Origin: Hemerocallis citrina
Lineage: Eukaryota > Streptophyta > Magnoliopsida > Asparagales > Asphodelaceae
Assembly: GCA_017893485.1 (NCBI GenBank)
Contig: CM030362.1
Location: 31,166,089 to 31,230,088 of the forward strand
Direction of reading: 5' to 3'
DNA length: 64,000 nt
Made by a program: the position numbers and the translations under genes. Below are positions 32,411 to 42,006 of the stretch, piece after piece. The first letter of the stretch is position 1. Every line of letters starts with the position of its first letter. The notes below the pieces were generated by a model. That model made no database searches. It saw only the letters and a list, made by a program, of their open reading frames with translations, and was not told where the DNA came from.

Positions 32411-34062
32411 TGTAATACCCTAAAATTTCATTTTAATAAAAATGTTGATTTTCACGTGTTGTGCACATGCAAATTTCATATGTATATTTATTTATTAATT
32501 TTTATATAAAATTTCTTTTGTAGTATGAACAATTATTTTCTTCCTTTATTTTTCTAAAAGCCTATTTTATAAAGCCTAAACATTATTTTCTTGTTTTGAG
32601 CCCACTTTAATAATTTATTATTTTATTATTTTGACCCACAAATCTAAGCCCGCTATTTGTGAAGCCCACAAATTTAATTAATCATTTAAATGGTCACACT
32701 TGTCATGTAGACACAAATTGCGAACAATTGATTAATTAAGAATTGTACAAACTTCAAATAGGGGGGGTACTAGAGGGCACGTGCATGCACGTAGTGTGCA
32801 ATGCACACCTTTTGGAGACTGGTTTATGCATGTGATGATGGGGAGTGGGTGTGTGTGTGCATGGGTAGTTATTTGAGTGTGGGTGGTTGCTACAACTTCC
32901 CCTTCTATCCTAGCCATCAATCTTTAACCATCTAATGAGATCCTAGCCCTCCAATCCATCCTAGAACTAGTATAAATACCCCATACCTACATGTATTCTA
33001 CACTAAGAAATTATTGAAAGAAAGAAAATTATAGAGGAGAAACATATTAGAGTGAGTGTGAGTTGTGTGTGTGTCCCACCATTGGAGGCCGGCCCATCCC
33101 ATCCCCACAGGGAGCTCTCGGTTTTGGCAAGGAAGCAAGAAGGATGAGCTTTTGCATCACAATCTAGGAGGTGAAGGCTACTCTATCGCATTATAAGGGA
33201 CTCTAGGAGCTTTTAATTGGCTTTTTCTCCAAAGAGGTGGGTGTTTCTCATTACTTTTAAAGTAGAAATAATGTTAGGAATGAATTGAATAGTTATTAAA
33301 AAGCAACTAGTTGAAATTAAATCCATGTTTGCCTAATTAGAGGAGAATTGATAATCTGGTAGATGTGTGTTAATTTGGTTCCTAGATTTATTAATTATGA
33401 ATGAAAGTGGGTGTTTCTCATTGCTTCTAATATTAGAATGCATGCTAAGTATGTTTTAAATATAATTATGTGAATTAACTAGTAAGAGATTGGAACCATG
33501 TTTGTTAATTAAAGTATTAAAGTGGAATGGTATATTAGAGATGAATTGATGGAATAATTACTAAGAGATAATTGTTAATTGTTGTAGTAGAATTCTCCAT
33601 TTTTATATGTGTCATATGAGTGTTAGAATAAATAAAAAGATTGTATTTTGCAAACAAATGATTGAATGCATCATGTGTAAATTAGTGTATAAAGATAGAA
33701 GTTTTAATCATTAGAAAGGATGATTTTATGTTCTAAAAACATAGTAGTTGTTAATAAACAAGAGAACAATAATGTAGTGATTTTTGTGGGAACCTATCTT
33801 TAATTATGAAGAATTATGCTTTAGTTCTCGAATGCCGAAATTATGATCATGGAATACAAACTAAGGCTAAAATGCATGTTTTAAAGAGTTAAAAATACTC
33901 ATAAAAATACTGGTTGCTGTAGATTTGGGTGTATTTTAATTCTGAAAAATTTTGTTTTCAAAAGAGGAGAAAAAGAGACAATTTTGTTTTAAGACTTCAT
34001 GAATTATAACCATGGACAGAGAGCAAAATTAAAACCCAAATTAATTACTTTCAAAACGAATT

Positions 34063-34138
34063 GGCCACTTAGACCAACTGGTCGGTAGAGCTTTCAGCCG
34101 CTACAGTAGGAAGGAGGTCTCGGCTTCGATACTGTGGC
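34063..34138 (+). other. tRNA-like unit 1 in the LTR (SINE-like)
   Basis: 76 nt resembling a tRNA-derived SINE head. It has an A-box-like segment around TGGTCGGTAGAGC, a GACC/GGTC D-arm-like hairpin and a degenerate B box (GGCTTCGATAC here, GGGTTCGATAC in the LTR at 61173). Five terminal base pairs (GCCAC/GTGGC) are possible. It is not a functional tRNA because anticodon and T stems do not pair well. Confidence 0.5.
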
Positions 34139-34217
34139 TTTGTTTTTATTTTTCTGTTAAAAACCCAAATAGCCGAGAGTCGATACTTAGGGATTATAAC
34201 CCCTAGTTATATCGTTC

Positions 34218-34289
34218 GGCGGCTTTGGTGCGTTGGTCTTGTGCGCTGTTTGTTTGACCGCTGGTTGTGGGTTCGAATCCGGTTGGGGG
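34218..34289 (+). other. tRNA-like unit 2 in the LTR (SINE-like)
   Basis: Contains a canonical B box GGTTCGAATCC at 34270-34280 with an A-box-like TTGGTGCGTTGGTC about 40 nt upstream. Stems are degenerate, so this is a pol III promoter-like relic rather than a tRNA. Confidence 0.45.
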
Positions 34290-35884
34290 TTTGAGTTTAA
34301 AAAAAAAGTTTTTGTGGAATTTTTGATTAATTGAGTTTTAAGAATATAATAAAAATTGGAAAAAAAAATATGGATTAATTACTGAAAATTATTAGGACTT
34401 TATAAGAAAAATTAATCTAACTTTTGATAAAGTGTGATTAAGAAATTGGTTTTTTTTTACAAGAAATGACTTCTTTTTGAAATCAAATTATCTTTTTTAA
34501 ATAAAGGATAAATAAATGAGAAATTTTTGAGTTATAACGATGAAAATTAGTAATGAGGAATTTTTAAAAGTGTGATTGGTGTAATTAATTGGACTCCTAA
34601 CTTGTGCTTATAGTAAGATTTTGAAATGAGAATAATATATTTGTGGAATACATGAATTATTGATTACTACTAGTTGAAATTTACTCTTACACATAAATTG
34701 CACGTGAATTTGAATTATTGATTGTGATCAGTTATGAAAGATGTGAATACATGAATACTATGCTTATGAAACATGAATTGTGATTTAATCATGAAAAAAC
34801 CTTATGAGTATAAAAAGCTCGAGATTGTAATTATGAGTTGAAATTGAGAACAAGGGTATAGCCAAGCCTTATACCGACAATAAAAGAGATGTGAAAATGT
34901 TATTTGAAATGAGAAGACCAAGGTCTGGGTCATGTGAATTAAATGAATAAGACTGGTATAGTGGGAGTGCTACACTCTAAGGGTTGATTTTATTCATGAT
35001 TCAATTAAACTAAGGATTAGATACATAGTGAAGATGTGATAAAGGTAAGAGAAAAACATTGATTATGAGGACCATTGGATTGGCGGTGTGAGAGTATTCA
35101 CAGGATGTCCCATGTGCGTCATGATAGGGCATGGATACTACTCCAGAGTACCGTCCCAGTGGCGACGCTCGTGGGGTGTTTGACGACTGCGGATGGTGTC
35201 ATGTCTATGGTAGGAGCTGAATTACCACAGGATGCCTGCATGATGAACCATGTGACAATGCGTTGGGATTCCTTCCAGGACGCCTAGACATGAGTTCGTA
35301 GGTCTAAAAACATCTAGGATACTTGCCGTAGTTACAGTAGTAGATTAAGTCATGGCGAGAAATTGAACCCTACAATATGAAGAACGATTAAGGGCTTGCT
35401 TTCGGACCAATGTAGTATAGGCTACATAGACTCTGAACAAGTACGCATTAGTGTCATATAATACAAAAATTGCATTAAGGACTAAGTGCACATTCACAAC
35501 ACGACATCAATAGGATAGTCCCTTTTAGCTTTGTTTGTGACAAGTTTGTGGTTTGCTAAGTGTTGAGAATCGTTATACTGTTTCCGGCATAGAGAGAATG
35601 GCCGTGTATAATATTTTGTCAGTTGAATGAACTGACGTGCCCACAGTTTTATATGCAGGATAAAGATACTTGACAAATTGAAGTATACATACTGCTCAAG
35701 ATTGATTTAAATGTTGTTTCATATAATTTATTGTAAATCTACTTCCGCTGTAATAATGTAAAGGTGTAATGTAACTCTGATGAAAGAAATGTTTTTATTT
35801 CCTTGTAAAATTGTACGAAAGAAGTGTAAAGATCCTGTGGAACTTCGAATTCAATTGTATTTTGAAATTCGGGGTGTTACAGAG

Positions 35885-35898
35885 TGGTATCAGAGCCA
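35885..35898 (+). other. Primer-binding site, gypsy copy 1
   Basis: TGGTATCAGAGCCA, complementary to initiator methionine tRNA, 3 nt after the LTR end. Confidence 0.92.
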
Positions 35899-36039
35899 TG
35901 CTTCTAAATAGTACAAGTTTATAAGGAACGACACCCTAGAAGTGGACATTAGAGTGTGTGTTAAGTCTAGAGATTTAAATGTAAGTCACTTACATTTGTG
36001 TTGCTCTATGATTTATGCTTCTTCCTCTCTATCTTTAAG

Positions 36040-36447
36040 ATGGCGGACCACTTCGACCCAGCTGGAGATGACAATTGGCACATCATTGAGGAAGATTACT
36101 ACCCCGGGTAAGCTGATTCAGATGAGGAAGATCCCGAAGAAGTGGAAGAGGAATGGCCTGAGTCCCGAGAGATCACTCCACCTCTGGATTCATCTGATGA
36201 TTTTTCTGACGAAGAAGAACCAGTTCCTGGTAATCTCATTATGTCTCTTCAGAGGCAGGTAAAGACTTTGCAGGAGAGAGTCGGACTACTAGAGGCTCAG
36301 TTAGCGAAGCGCAAAGATGATTTTGGAGTTCTAAGTCATCGTGTTTGGAAACTTGAGATGAGGAAAAACATGACCGATGTACTGAAGGAGGAAGTGAAGG
36401 AACTACGGGGAGAGCTTCGTGAAGCCAAGAGAAACCGTAGGAGTTAG
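36040..36447 (+). pseudogene. Extra acidic coiled-coil ORF between PBS and gag, copy 1
   Basis: A 135-codon frame from ATG 36040 (MADHFDPAGDDNW), interrupted by one TAA after 23 codons (about 36109-36111). The first half is highly acidic (repeated DEED/EEVEEE). The second half (about residues 68-135) has heptad-like Leu/Val spacing (SLQRQVKTLQERVGLLEAQL and later LKEEVKELRGELREAKR), predicting a coiled coil, and ends in a basic tail. It ends 143 bp before the gag ATG and is not part of the usual gag-pol frame. I do not recognise a family. The same frame and stop occur in copy 2, so the stop predates the duplication. Confidence 0.65.
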
Positions 36448-36590
36448 ACCGTTGTATCATCTACTGCTTTCATTTTGATGTCAGAAATGTTTTAAATTCG
36501 AATGTATAAAGTTTAAAATTTAATGATATGAAAAGTTTATTTAAAATCCATATTTATACTTCGAATTTAATGGATCTTTTGCATCAGAAT

Positions 36591-37597
36591 ATGGCTAGAA
36601 GAGGAGCTCGTAATGGTGAAGGTCTGGACTTGGAAACGGAGCTAGCGAGGGTCTATCAGACACTCAATGCCGTTGCCATGAATCAGAATCAGGGAAGGGT
36701 GCTTGCGAATCCAGTACCCGAAGCAATCGAACTCGTGGAATCATTTAAATGGATGAAACCACCGGTGTTTGAGGGGAAGTCAGACCCTGACACGGCCGAC
36801 AATTGGATCCGACAGGTAGAGACTATCTTCGAAGTCTTGGAGACTCCGGAGGGCAGCAAGGTAAAGTTGGCGACTCTGCAATTCGAGAAGGATGCGGCTG
36901 TGTGGTGGTAGTTGATGAAGCGGACGATGGGAGACTTGGTTATTGGTTGGGAGGAATTCTTGGAGGAATTCCGCAGTCGTTATTTTCCCTCAGACGTCCA
37001 GGAGAAGAAGGCCATGGAGTTTCTGTCGCAGCAGCAGGGTGGCATGTCGGCTTGGGAGTATGAGACCAGATTCACTCAACTCTCAAGATATGCACCCAAA
37101 TTGGTGATGGATAAGGCGAAGAAGGCTCGAAAGTTCGAGCGCAGTTTGAGGCCAAGTTGAGATCCAGGATGATACCCCTCGGTATCAGGAGGTTTGACAA
37201 GCTGGTCAAACGAGCAGTAGCCACGGAGGCAGACATGGAGCAGTTCCACGTTGTTGAGAATCGAAGGAACAACTGGAATGCGGGAAAGAGACCCGCAGTT
37301 GCTGGCAATGTCAGGGGACAGCCACCGGCTCAAAGGTTCAAGCCTACGGGTGCGAACGCTGTTCAAGTGGCAGGAAGACCCGAGAATACTTGGGTGAGAC
37401 TTCCAGTGACTTGTTTCAACTGTGGAGAGACAGGCCACTACAAGTCTCATTGCCCCAAACTGCAGGATGTCGTCCGTAATGGGCCAACTCATCAGACCAG
37501 GAAGAAGCCGTACCAGCAGGGGCGAGTATTTGCCTTGACTGAAGCTGACACTGATGAGGTGGATCACGTCATCACTGGTACGAGGGAGGATGTTTAG
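36591..37597 (+). pseudogene. Gag, gypsy copy 1
   Basis: Starts at ATG 36591 (MARRGARNGEG); an upstream in-frame ATG at 36528 is less likely. The retrotransposon gag domain runs WIRQVETIFEVLE, then FRSRYFPSDVQEKKAMEF and YETRFTQLSRYAP. It is broken by TAG at 36909-36911 after AAVWW and by a frameshift near 37150. The second half carries the CCHC zinc knuckle CFNCGETGHYKSHC at about 37410-37451, which binds template RNA in this family. It ends at TAG 37597. A stop and frame change separate it from protease, whereas such elements usually have one continuous gag-pol frame. Confidence 0.88.
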
Positions 37598-37632
37598 GAA
37601 TGTTTTCTGTTATCTCTTTTTCCCGTTAGTTA

Positions 37633-38937
37633 GTGAACTGTTATATGACGAGTGTATGTTATGTAACAGGAGAACTTATTTTGAATGGAAAGAAAGCTGT
37701 TGTTTTGTTCAATACCGGGTCCTCTCATACTTTTGTATCACCTAAGTTTACTAAAGTTCTGGGAGTTGAACCGAAGATATTTCCAGGCAAGGTTTTAGCA
37801 GTAGCTACTCCGTCAGGAGAGACTCTAACCACTGATCGGTACTATGCTGACTGCGAGATCGTGATTGGAGATAGAATTTTCGGGATCGATCTGATCGAGC
37901 TGAATATTTTGGGAGTCGATGTTATCATTGACATTTATTGGATGTCAGTGTACAGTGCGAACATCGAGTGCAAGACCAAGACAGTAACAGTGAAGGTTCT
38001 AGGTGGACCTGAAGTCACTTTCCAAGAGAATAAGAGATGTTCGAGTTTGGTGGCAGCTATCTGCAAGAAGGATGTTCTTGTAGAGGTGCAGCAGATTCCT
38101 GTGGTTCGGAATTATCCGACTGTATTCTTGGAAGATTTGCCTGGGTTACCCCCGCATCGTGATGTAGAGTTCAGCATCACTATTCAGCCAGGGAGTGCAC
38201 TTATTTCCAAGACACCCTATAGGATGGCGCATGTGGAGCAGGATGAGATCAAACGGCAGATTGAGGAACTATTGGAGAAGGGCTTTATTCAACCGAGTGC
38301 GTCACCTTGGGGAGCGCCGATGCTTTTGGTAGAGAAAAAGGATGGTTCGATGAGAATGTGCATCGATTACCGAGAGCTGAATAAGGTCACTGTTCAGAAT
38401 AAGTATCCTATTCCACAAATTGATGACTTGTTCGATCGTCTACAAGGAGCAGCTATTTTCTCCAAAATTGATCTTCGATTAGGGTACCATCAAGTTCGAG
38501 TGAAGGTTGAAGATGTGCATAAGATTGTGTTCAGAACTCGACACGGGCATTACGAATTCTTAGTTATGCCATTTGGGGTGACGAATGCGCCTGCAATCTT
38601 CATGGACATGATGAACAGAGTTCTGAGGCCGTTCATTGATTCTTTCGTCGTGGTGTTTATTGACGATATTCTCATGTACTCCAAGTCGGAGGGGGAGCAC
38701 ACGGAACATCTGGCAGCAGTTTTGAGGAAGCTTCAGGAGCATGAGTTGTATGCCAAGTTATCCAAGTGCGATTTCTGGAAATCTGAAGTGGCATTCCTAG
38801 GTCACATCCTTTCTAAGGAGGGAGTGACAACTGATCATCAGAATATAGAGACAGTGAGAGATAGGGCAAGGCCTACTACAGTGAAGGAAATCATAAGTTT
38901 CCTTGGGTTAACTAGATATTACTGGAGGTTTATCTAG
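37633..38937 (+). pseudogene. Protease and reverse transcriptase, gypsy copy 1
   Basis: 434 codons are open. The protease flap region is near the start, but the active site reads [10 protein letters not shown] (about 37707-37736) where the family has D-T/S-G, so the catalytic Asp is Asn. RT follows: the IIDIYWMS linker, [47 protein letters not shown], catalytic FIDDILMYS (about 38653-38679), [13 protein letters not shown] and [13 protein letters not shown], ending at TAG. The RT block is intact here. Copy 2 has a private stop within it. Confidence 0.9.
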
Positions 38938-39450
38938 GGCTACGCTTAGATAGTCGTGCCGCTCACTGGTCTGACCAATAATAATGTGAACTTCAAGTGG
39001 ACCAAACAGTGCGATGCAAGCTTTCAGGAGTTGAAAGAGAGGCTGACTACTGCACCCATTTTGGCTTTGCCTAAAGCAGGTGTTGAGTATGATGTCTACA
39101 GCGATGCTTCACATCGTGGGCTTGGTTGTGTCTTAATACAAGAAGGAAAAGTGATCGCTTATGGGTCTAAACAACTAAGACCGCATGAGAAGAATTATCC
39201 GACTCATGATCTGAAGTTGGCTGCGATTATCTTTACCTTAAAGCAATGGAGACACTATGTGTAAGGTGAGAAACTGAACATGTACACAGACCATAAAAGC
39301 TTGAAGTACATCTATCAGCAGAAGGATCTAAACCTGAGACAAAGGAGATGACTGGGGGTACTTAATGACATTCGTCCGGAGATTAAGTATCATCCTGGGA
39401 AGGCTAATGTTGTTGCTGATGCACTTAGCCGCAAGAGCAGTCTGTCAAGT
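38938..39450 (+). pseudogene. RNase H domain, gypsy copy 1
   Basis: After two stops (following RFI and GYA), the RNase H-side sequence continues in frame: [36 protein letters not shown] (first catalytic Asp), [28 protein letters not shown], a stop at about 39262, MYTDHKSLKYI and a further TGA at about 39349. It then reads HPGKANVVADALSRKS at the end. Catalytic residues are mostly visible but the frame is closed in at least four places. Confidence 0.85.
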
Positions 39451-40981
39451 TTGATTACAACTCAGAGGCAGCTGGAAGAGGAGTTGGATCGGGCTGGTAT
39501 TGAAGTTGTTCTGCAAGGCTTGGGATCATCTTTAGCTCAGTTGAGGCTTCAACCGACGCTGAACGAAAGGATTATTGCAAGTCAGAAGGAAGATGCAGAG
39601 ATTCAGAAGATGAAGAAGCAGGTTGGTGCTGACAAGTTGCCCGGATTCTAGATCAGGGATGAAGTGTTGTGGTTTGGAAAGAGGCTGTGTGTTCCGGATC
39701 AGTCGGACTTGAAAGAAAGTATTCTTCAGGAGGCACATGCTACTCTTTTGTCAGTACATCCTGGGAGTACCAAGATGTACAAAGACATTAAACAGCATTT
39801 CTGGTGGTCAGGTTTGAAGCGGGATGTGGCTGAATTTGTGTCGAGGTGTGAGATTTGTCAGCAAGTCAAAGCCGAGAATCAGAAATCCGGAGGTCTATTG
39901 CAACCGTTACCTATTCCGGAATGGAAGTGGGATAACATCAGTATGGATTTCATCACAGGTTTGCCTAAGAGTCCTAAAGGCAATGATGCGATTTGGGTCA
40001 TAGTCGATCGACTAACCAAGTCCGCTCACTTCTTGGCGATGAAACTCACTGCTTCGATGGACAAGTTGGCTGAGATGTATGTTGGTGAGATCGTCAGGCT
40101 TCATGGTGTTCCGTTGACCATTGTGTCTGATCGAGATGCGCAGTTTACTTCACATTTCTGGAGGAGTCTTCAGACAGCTTTGGGTACCAAGACGGATTTC
40201 AGCACTGCTTTTCATCTCCAGACCGATGGGCAAACCGAGATAGTCAACCGTATTCTTGAGGACATGCTTCGGTGTTGTTTACTAGACTTTGGAGGCAGTT
40301 GAGAAAGGCATTTAGCTTTGGTGGAGTTTGCCTACAACAACAGTTTTAAGACTAGCATTGGGATGACGCCGTACGAAGCTTTGTATGGCAGGAAGTGCAG
40401 GACGCCTGTCTATTGGTTGTATGGCAGGAGCGTCAGATGTTTGGGTCTGAGATTGTGCAGCAGACCTCTGAAAAGATTGATCTGATCAGGAAGAGGTTGG
40501 TGGATGCTCAGAGTAGGCAGAAGAGCTATGCAGACAACCGGAGGAGGGACCTTGAGTTTGAGGTTGGTGACTTTGTCTTTCTGAAGGTATCGCCCAGCAA
40601 AGACGTGATCCGATTCGGCAAGGGTGGAAAGTTAGTCCCGAGGTTCATAGGCCCGTATAAGATATTGAAAAGGATCGGAAAAACTGCCTACCGGCTTGAG
40701 TTACCGGAAGAGATGTCTCAGTTGCACAATGTCTTTCATGTGTCTATGCTGAGAGGGTACATTCCAGATCCAAGTCATCATTTGCCCGAAGTGCCAGAGG
40801 GTTTGCAGTTGGATCTGAGTTACATTGAGCTTCCAGTTGAGATTGTTGATCATCGAGAGAAGTCTTGAGGAATAAGACGATACCGATGGTCAAGGTAGTC
40901 TGGAGAAACCAGTTGGTTGAAGAGGCTACTTGGGAATCTGAGGAGAGGATGATGAAGGATCATCCTGATCTCTTTGTTTGA
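39451..40981 (+). pseudogene. Integrase with chromodomain-like tail, gypsy copy 1
   Basis: A private TAG after LPGF (39649-39651) splits the N-terminus. The zinc domain shows HATLLSVHPGSTKMY and CEICQQ. The catalytic core shows DFITGLPKSPKG (first Asp), VSDRDAQFTSHFW (second Asp) and a Q-TDGQTE-N motif with the catalytic Glu region; here the usual HPQTDGQTE reads HLQ. A TGA after LDFGGS (about 40300) and a frameshift near 40395-40430 follow. The C-terminal domain has GDFVFLKVSP and LHNVFHVSMLRGY. After another shift at about 40860, a 40-codon tail (VVWRNQLVEEATWESEE, ending 40981) resembles the chromodomain of plant chromoviruses, which directs insertion into heterochromatin. Confidence 0.87.
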
Positions 40982-41060
40982 GTGTATTTTCTTATTGTAT
41001 TTTGTTTTCTCACTCTTTAATTATTGTTCCGGGGACGGAACTATTCTAAGTAGGGAGTGT

Positions 41061-41702
41061 TGTAATACCCTAAACTTTCATTTTAATAAAAATATTGATT
41101 TTCACGTGTTGTGCACGTGCAAATTTTATATGTATATTCATTTATTTATTTTTATATATAAAATTTCTTTTGTAGTATGAACAATTATTTTCTTCCTTTA
41201 TTTTTCTAAAAGCCTATTTTATAAAGCCTAAACATTATTTTCTTGTTTTGAGCCCACTTTAATAATTTATTATTTTATTATTTTGGTCCACAAGTCTAAG
41301 CCCACTATTTGTGAAGCCCACAAATTTAATTAACCATTTAAATGGTCACACTTGTCATGTAGACACAAATTGTGAACAATTGATTAATTAAAAATTGTAC
41401 AAACTTCAAATAGAGGGGGGGGGGGGGTACTAGAGGGCACATGCATGCACGTAGTGTGCAATGCACACCTTTTGGAGGCGGGTTTATGCATGGGATGATG
41501 GGGAGTGGGTGTGTGTGTGCATGGGTAATTATTTGAGTGTGGGTGGTTGCTACAACTTCCCCTCCTATCCTAGCCATCCATCTTTAACCATCTAATGAGA
41601 TCATAGCCCTCCAATCCATCGTAGAACTAGTATAAATATCCCATACCTACATGTATTCTACACTAATAAATTATTGAAAGAAAGAAAATTATATAGGAGA
41701 AA
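41061..41702 (+). repeat. Truncated 3' LTR of gypsy copy 1
   Basis: Begins TGTAATACCCTAAAC after a purine-rich AAGTAGGGAGTGT. It matches the first 643 bp of the copy-2 3' LTR (1-bp length difference in the poly(G) tract), then stops abruptly at the LINE-D junction. Confidence 0.92.
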
Positions 41703-42006
41703 ATTATATAGAAGTTGGTACGGCCGGAGGATGGTGGCTGATCTATTGTAGGGCGGGGGGATCTAGAGGAGGGCGGCTGTCGGTCAACGGGATGGCAGTT
41801 TGATGGCGATGGGATGGCAGCGGCAGGATGGTGGGAGCAGGAGGGAGGCGGGAGGAGTGGATGTGGGTTTTGGGATGTGGATCTGGAGTGGATCTGGATG
41901 TTGGGTTTCGAGCTATACAAAGTGATGTGGATCTGGACGACGGAAGTGGTGGTCGGGTTGAGGAACTTGTCAGTCCTTTAATTGACGAGCTTGGGAGCTA
42001 TACAAA

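Larger units (their letters stand above)
32411..35881 (+). repeat. 5' LTR of gypsy copy 1
   Basis: 3,471 bp, TGTAATACCC...GGTGTTACA. Contains a promoter-like TATAAATACC at about 32971, GT-rich stretches, and two tRNA-like units at 34063-34138 and 34218-34289. No protein-coding frame of note. Confidence 0.95.
30471..41702. repeat. Duplicated block, copy 1 (11,232 bp)
   Basis: Nearly identical to 48923-60152. The offset is constant at 18,452, changing by 3 after a GAG loss near 57930 and by 1 in a poly(G) tract. It contains the LINE-C middle part, the chromovirus 5' LTR and interior, and the first 642 bp of its 3' LTR. Similarity begins at ACAATACCCC and ends at GGAGAAA. Confidence 0.95.
32411..41702 (+). 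mobile_element. Chromovirus-type Ty3/gypsy element, copy 1 (3'-truncated)
   Basis: 5' LTR, PBS, an extra ORF, gag, protease, RT, RNase H, integrase and a chromodomain-like tail run left to right. The 3' LTR is cut after 642 bp at the duplication breakpoint. The left TSD ATCCA (32406-32410) is present and no right TSD follows. The C-terminal chromodomain-like sequence and about 3.5-kb LTRs suggest the Tekay/Del branch (inference). Confidence 0.92.

Noticed and set aside
34063..34289. Functional tRNA genes in the LTR
   Set aside because: B boxes are good but acceptor, anticodon and T stems do not pair as in real tRNAs. Reported only as tRNA-like units.
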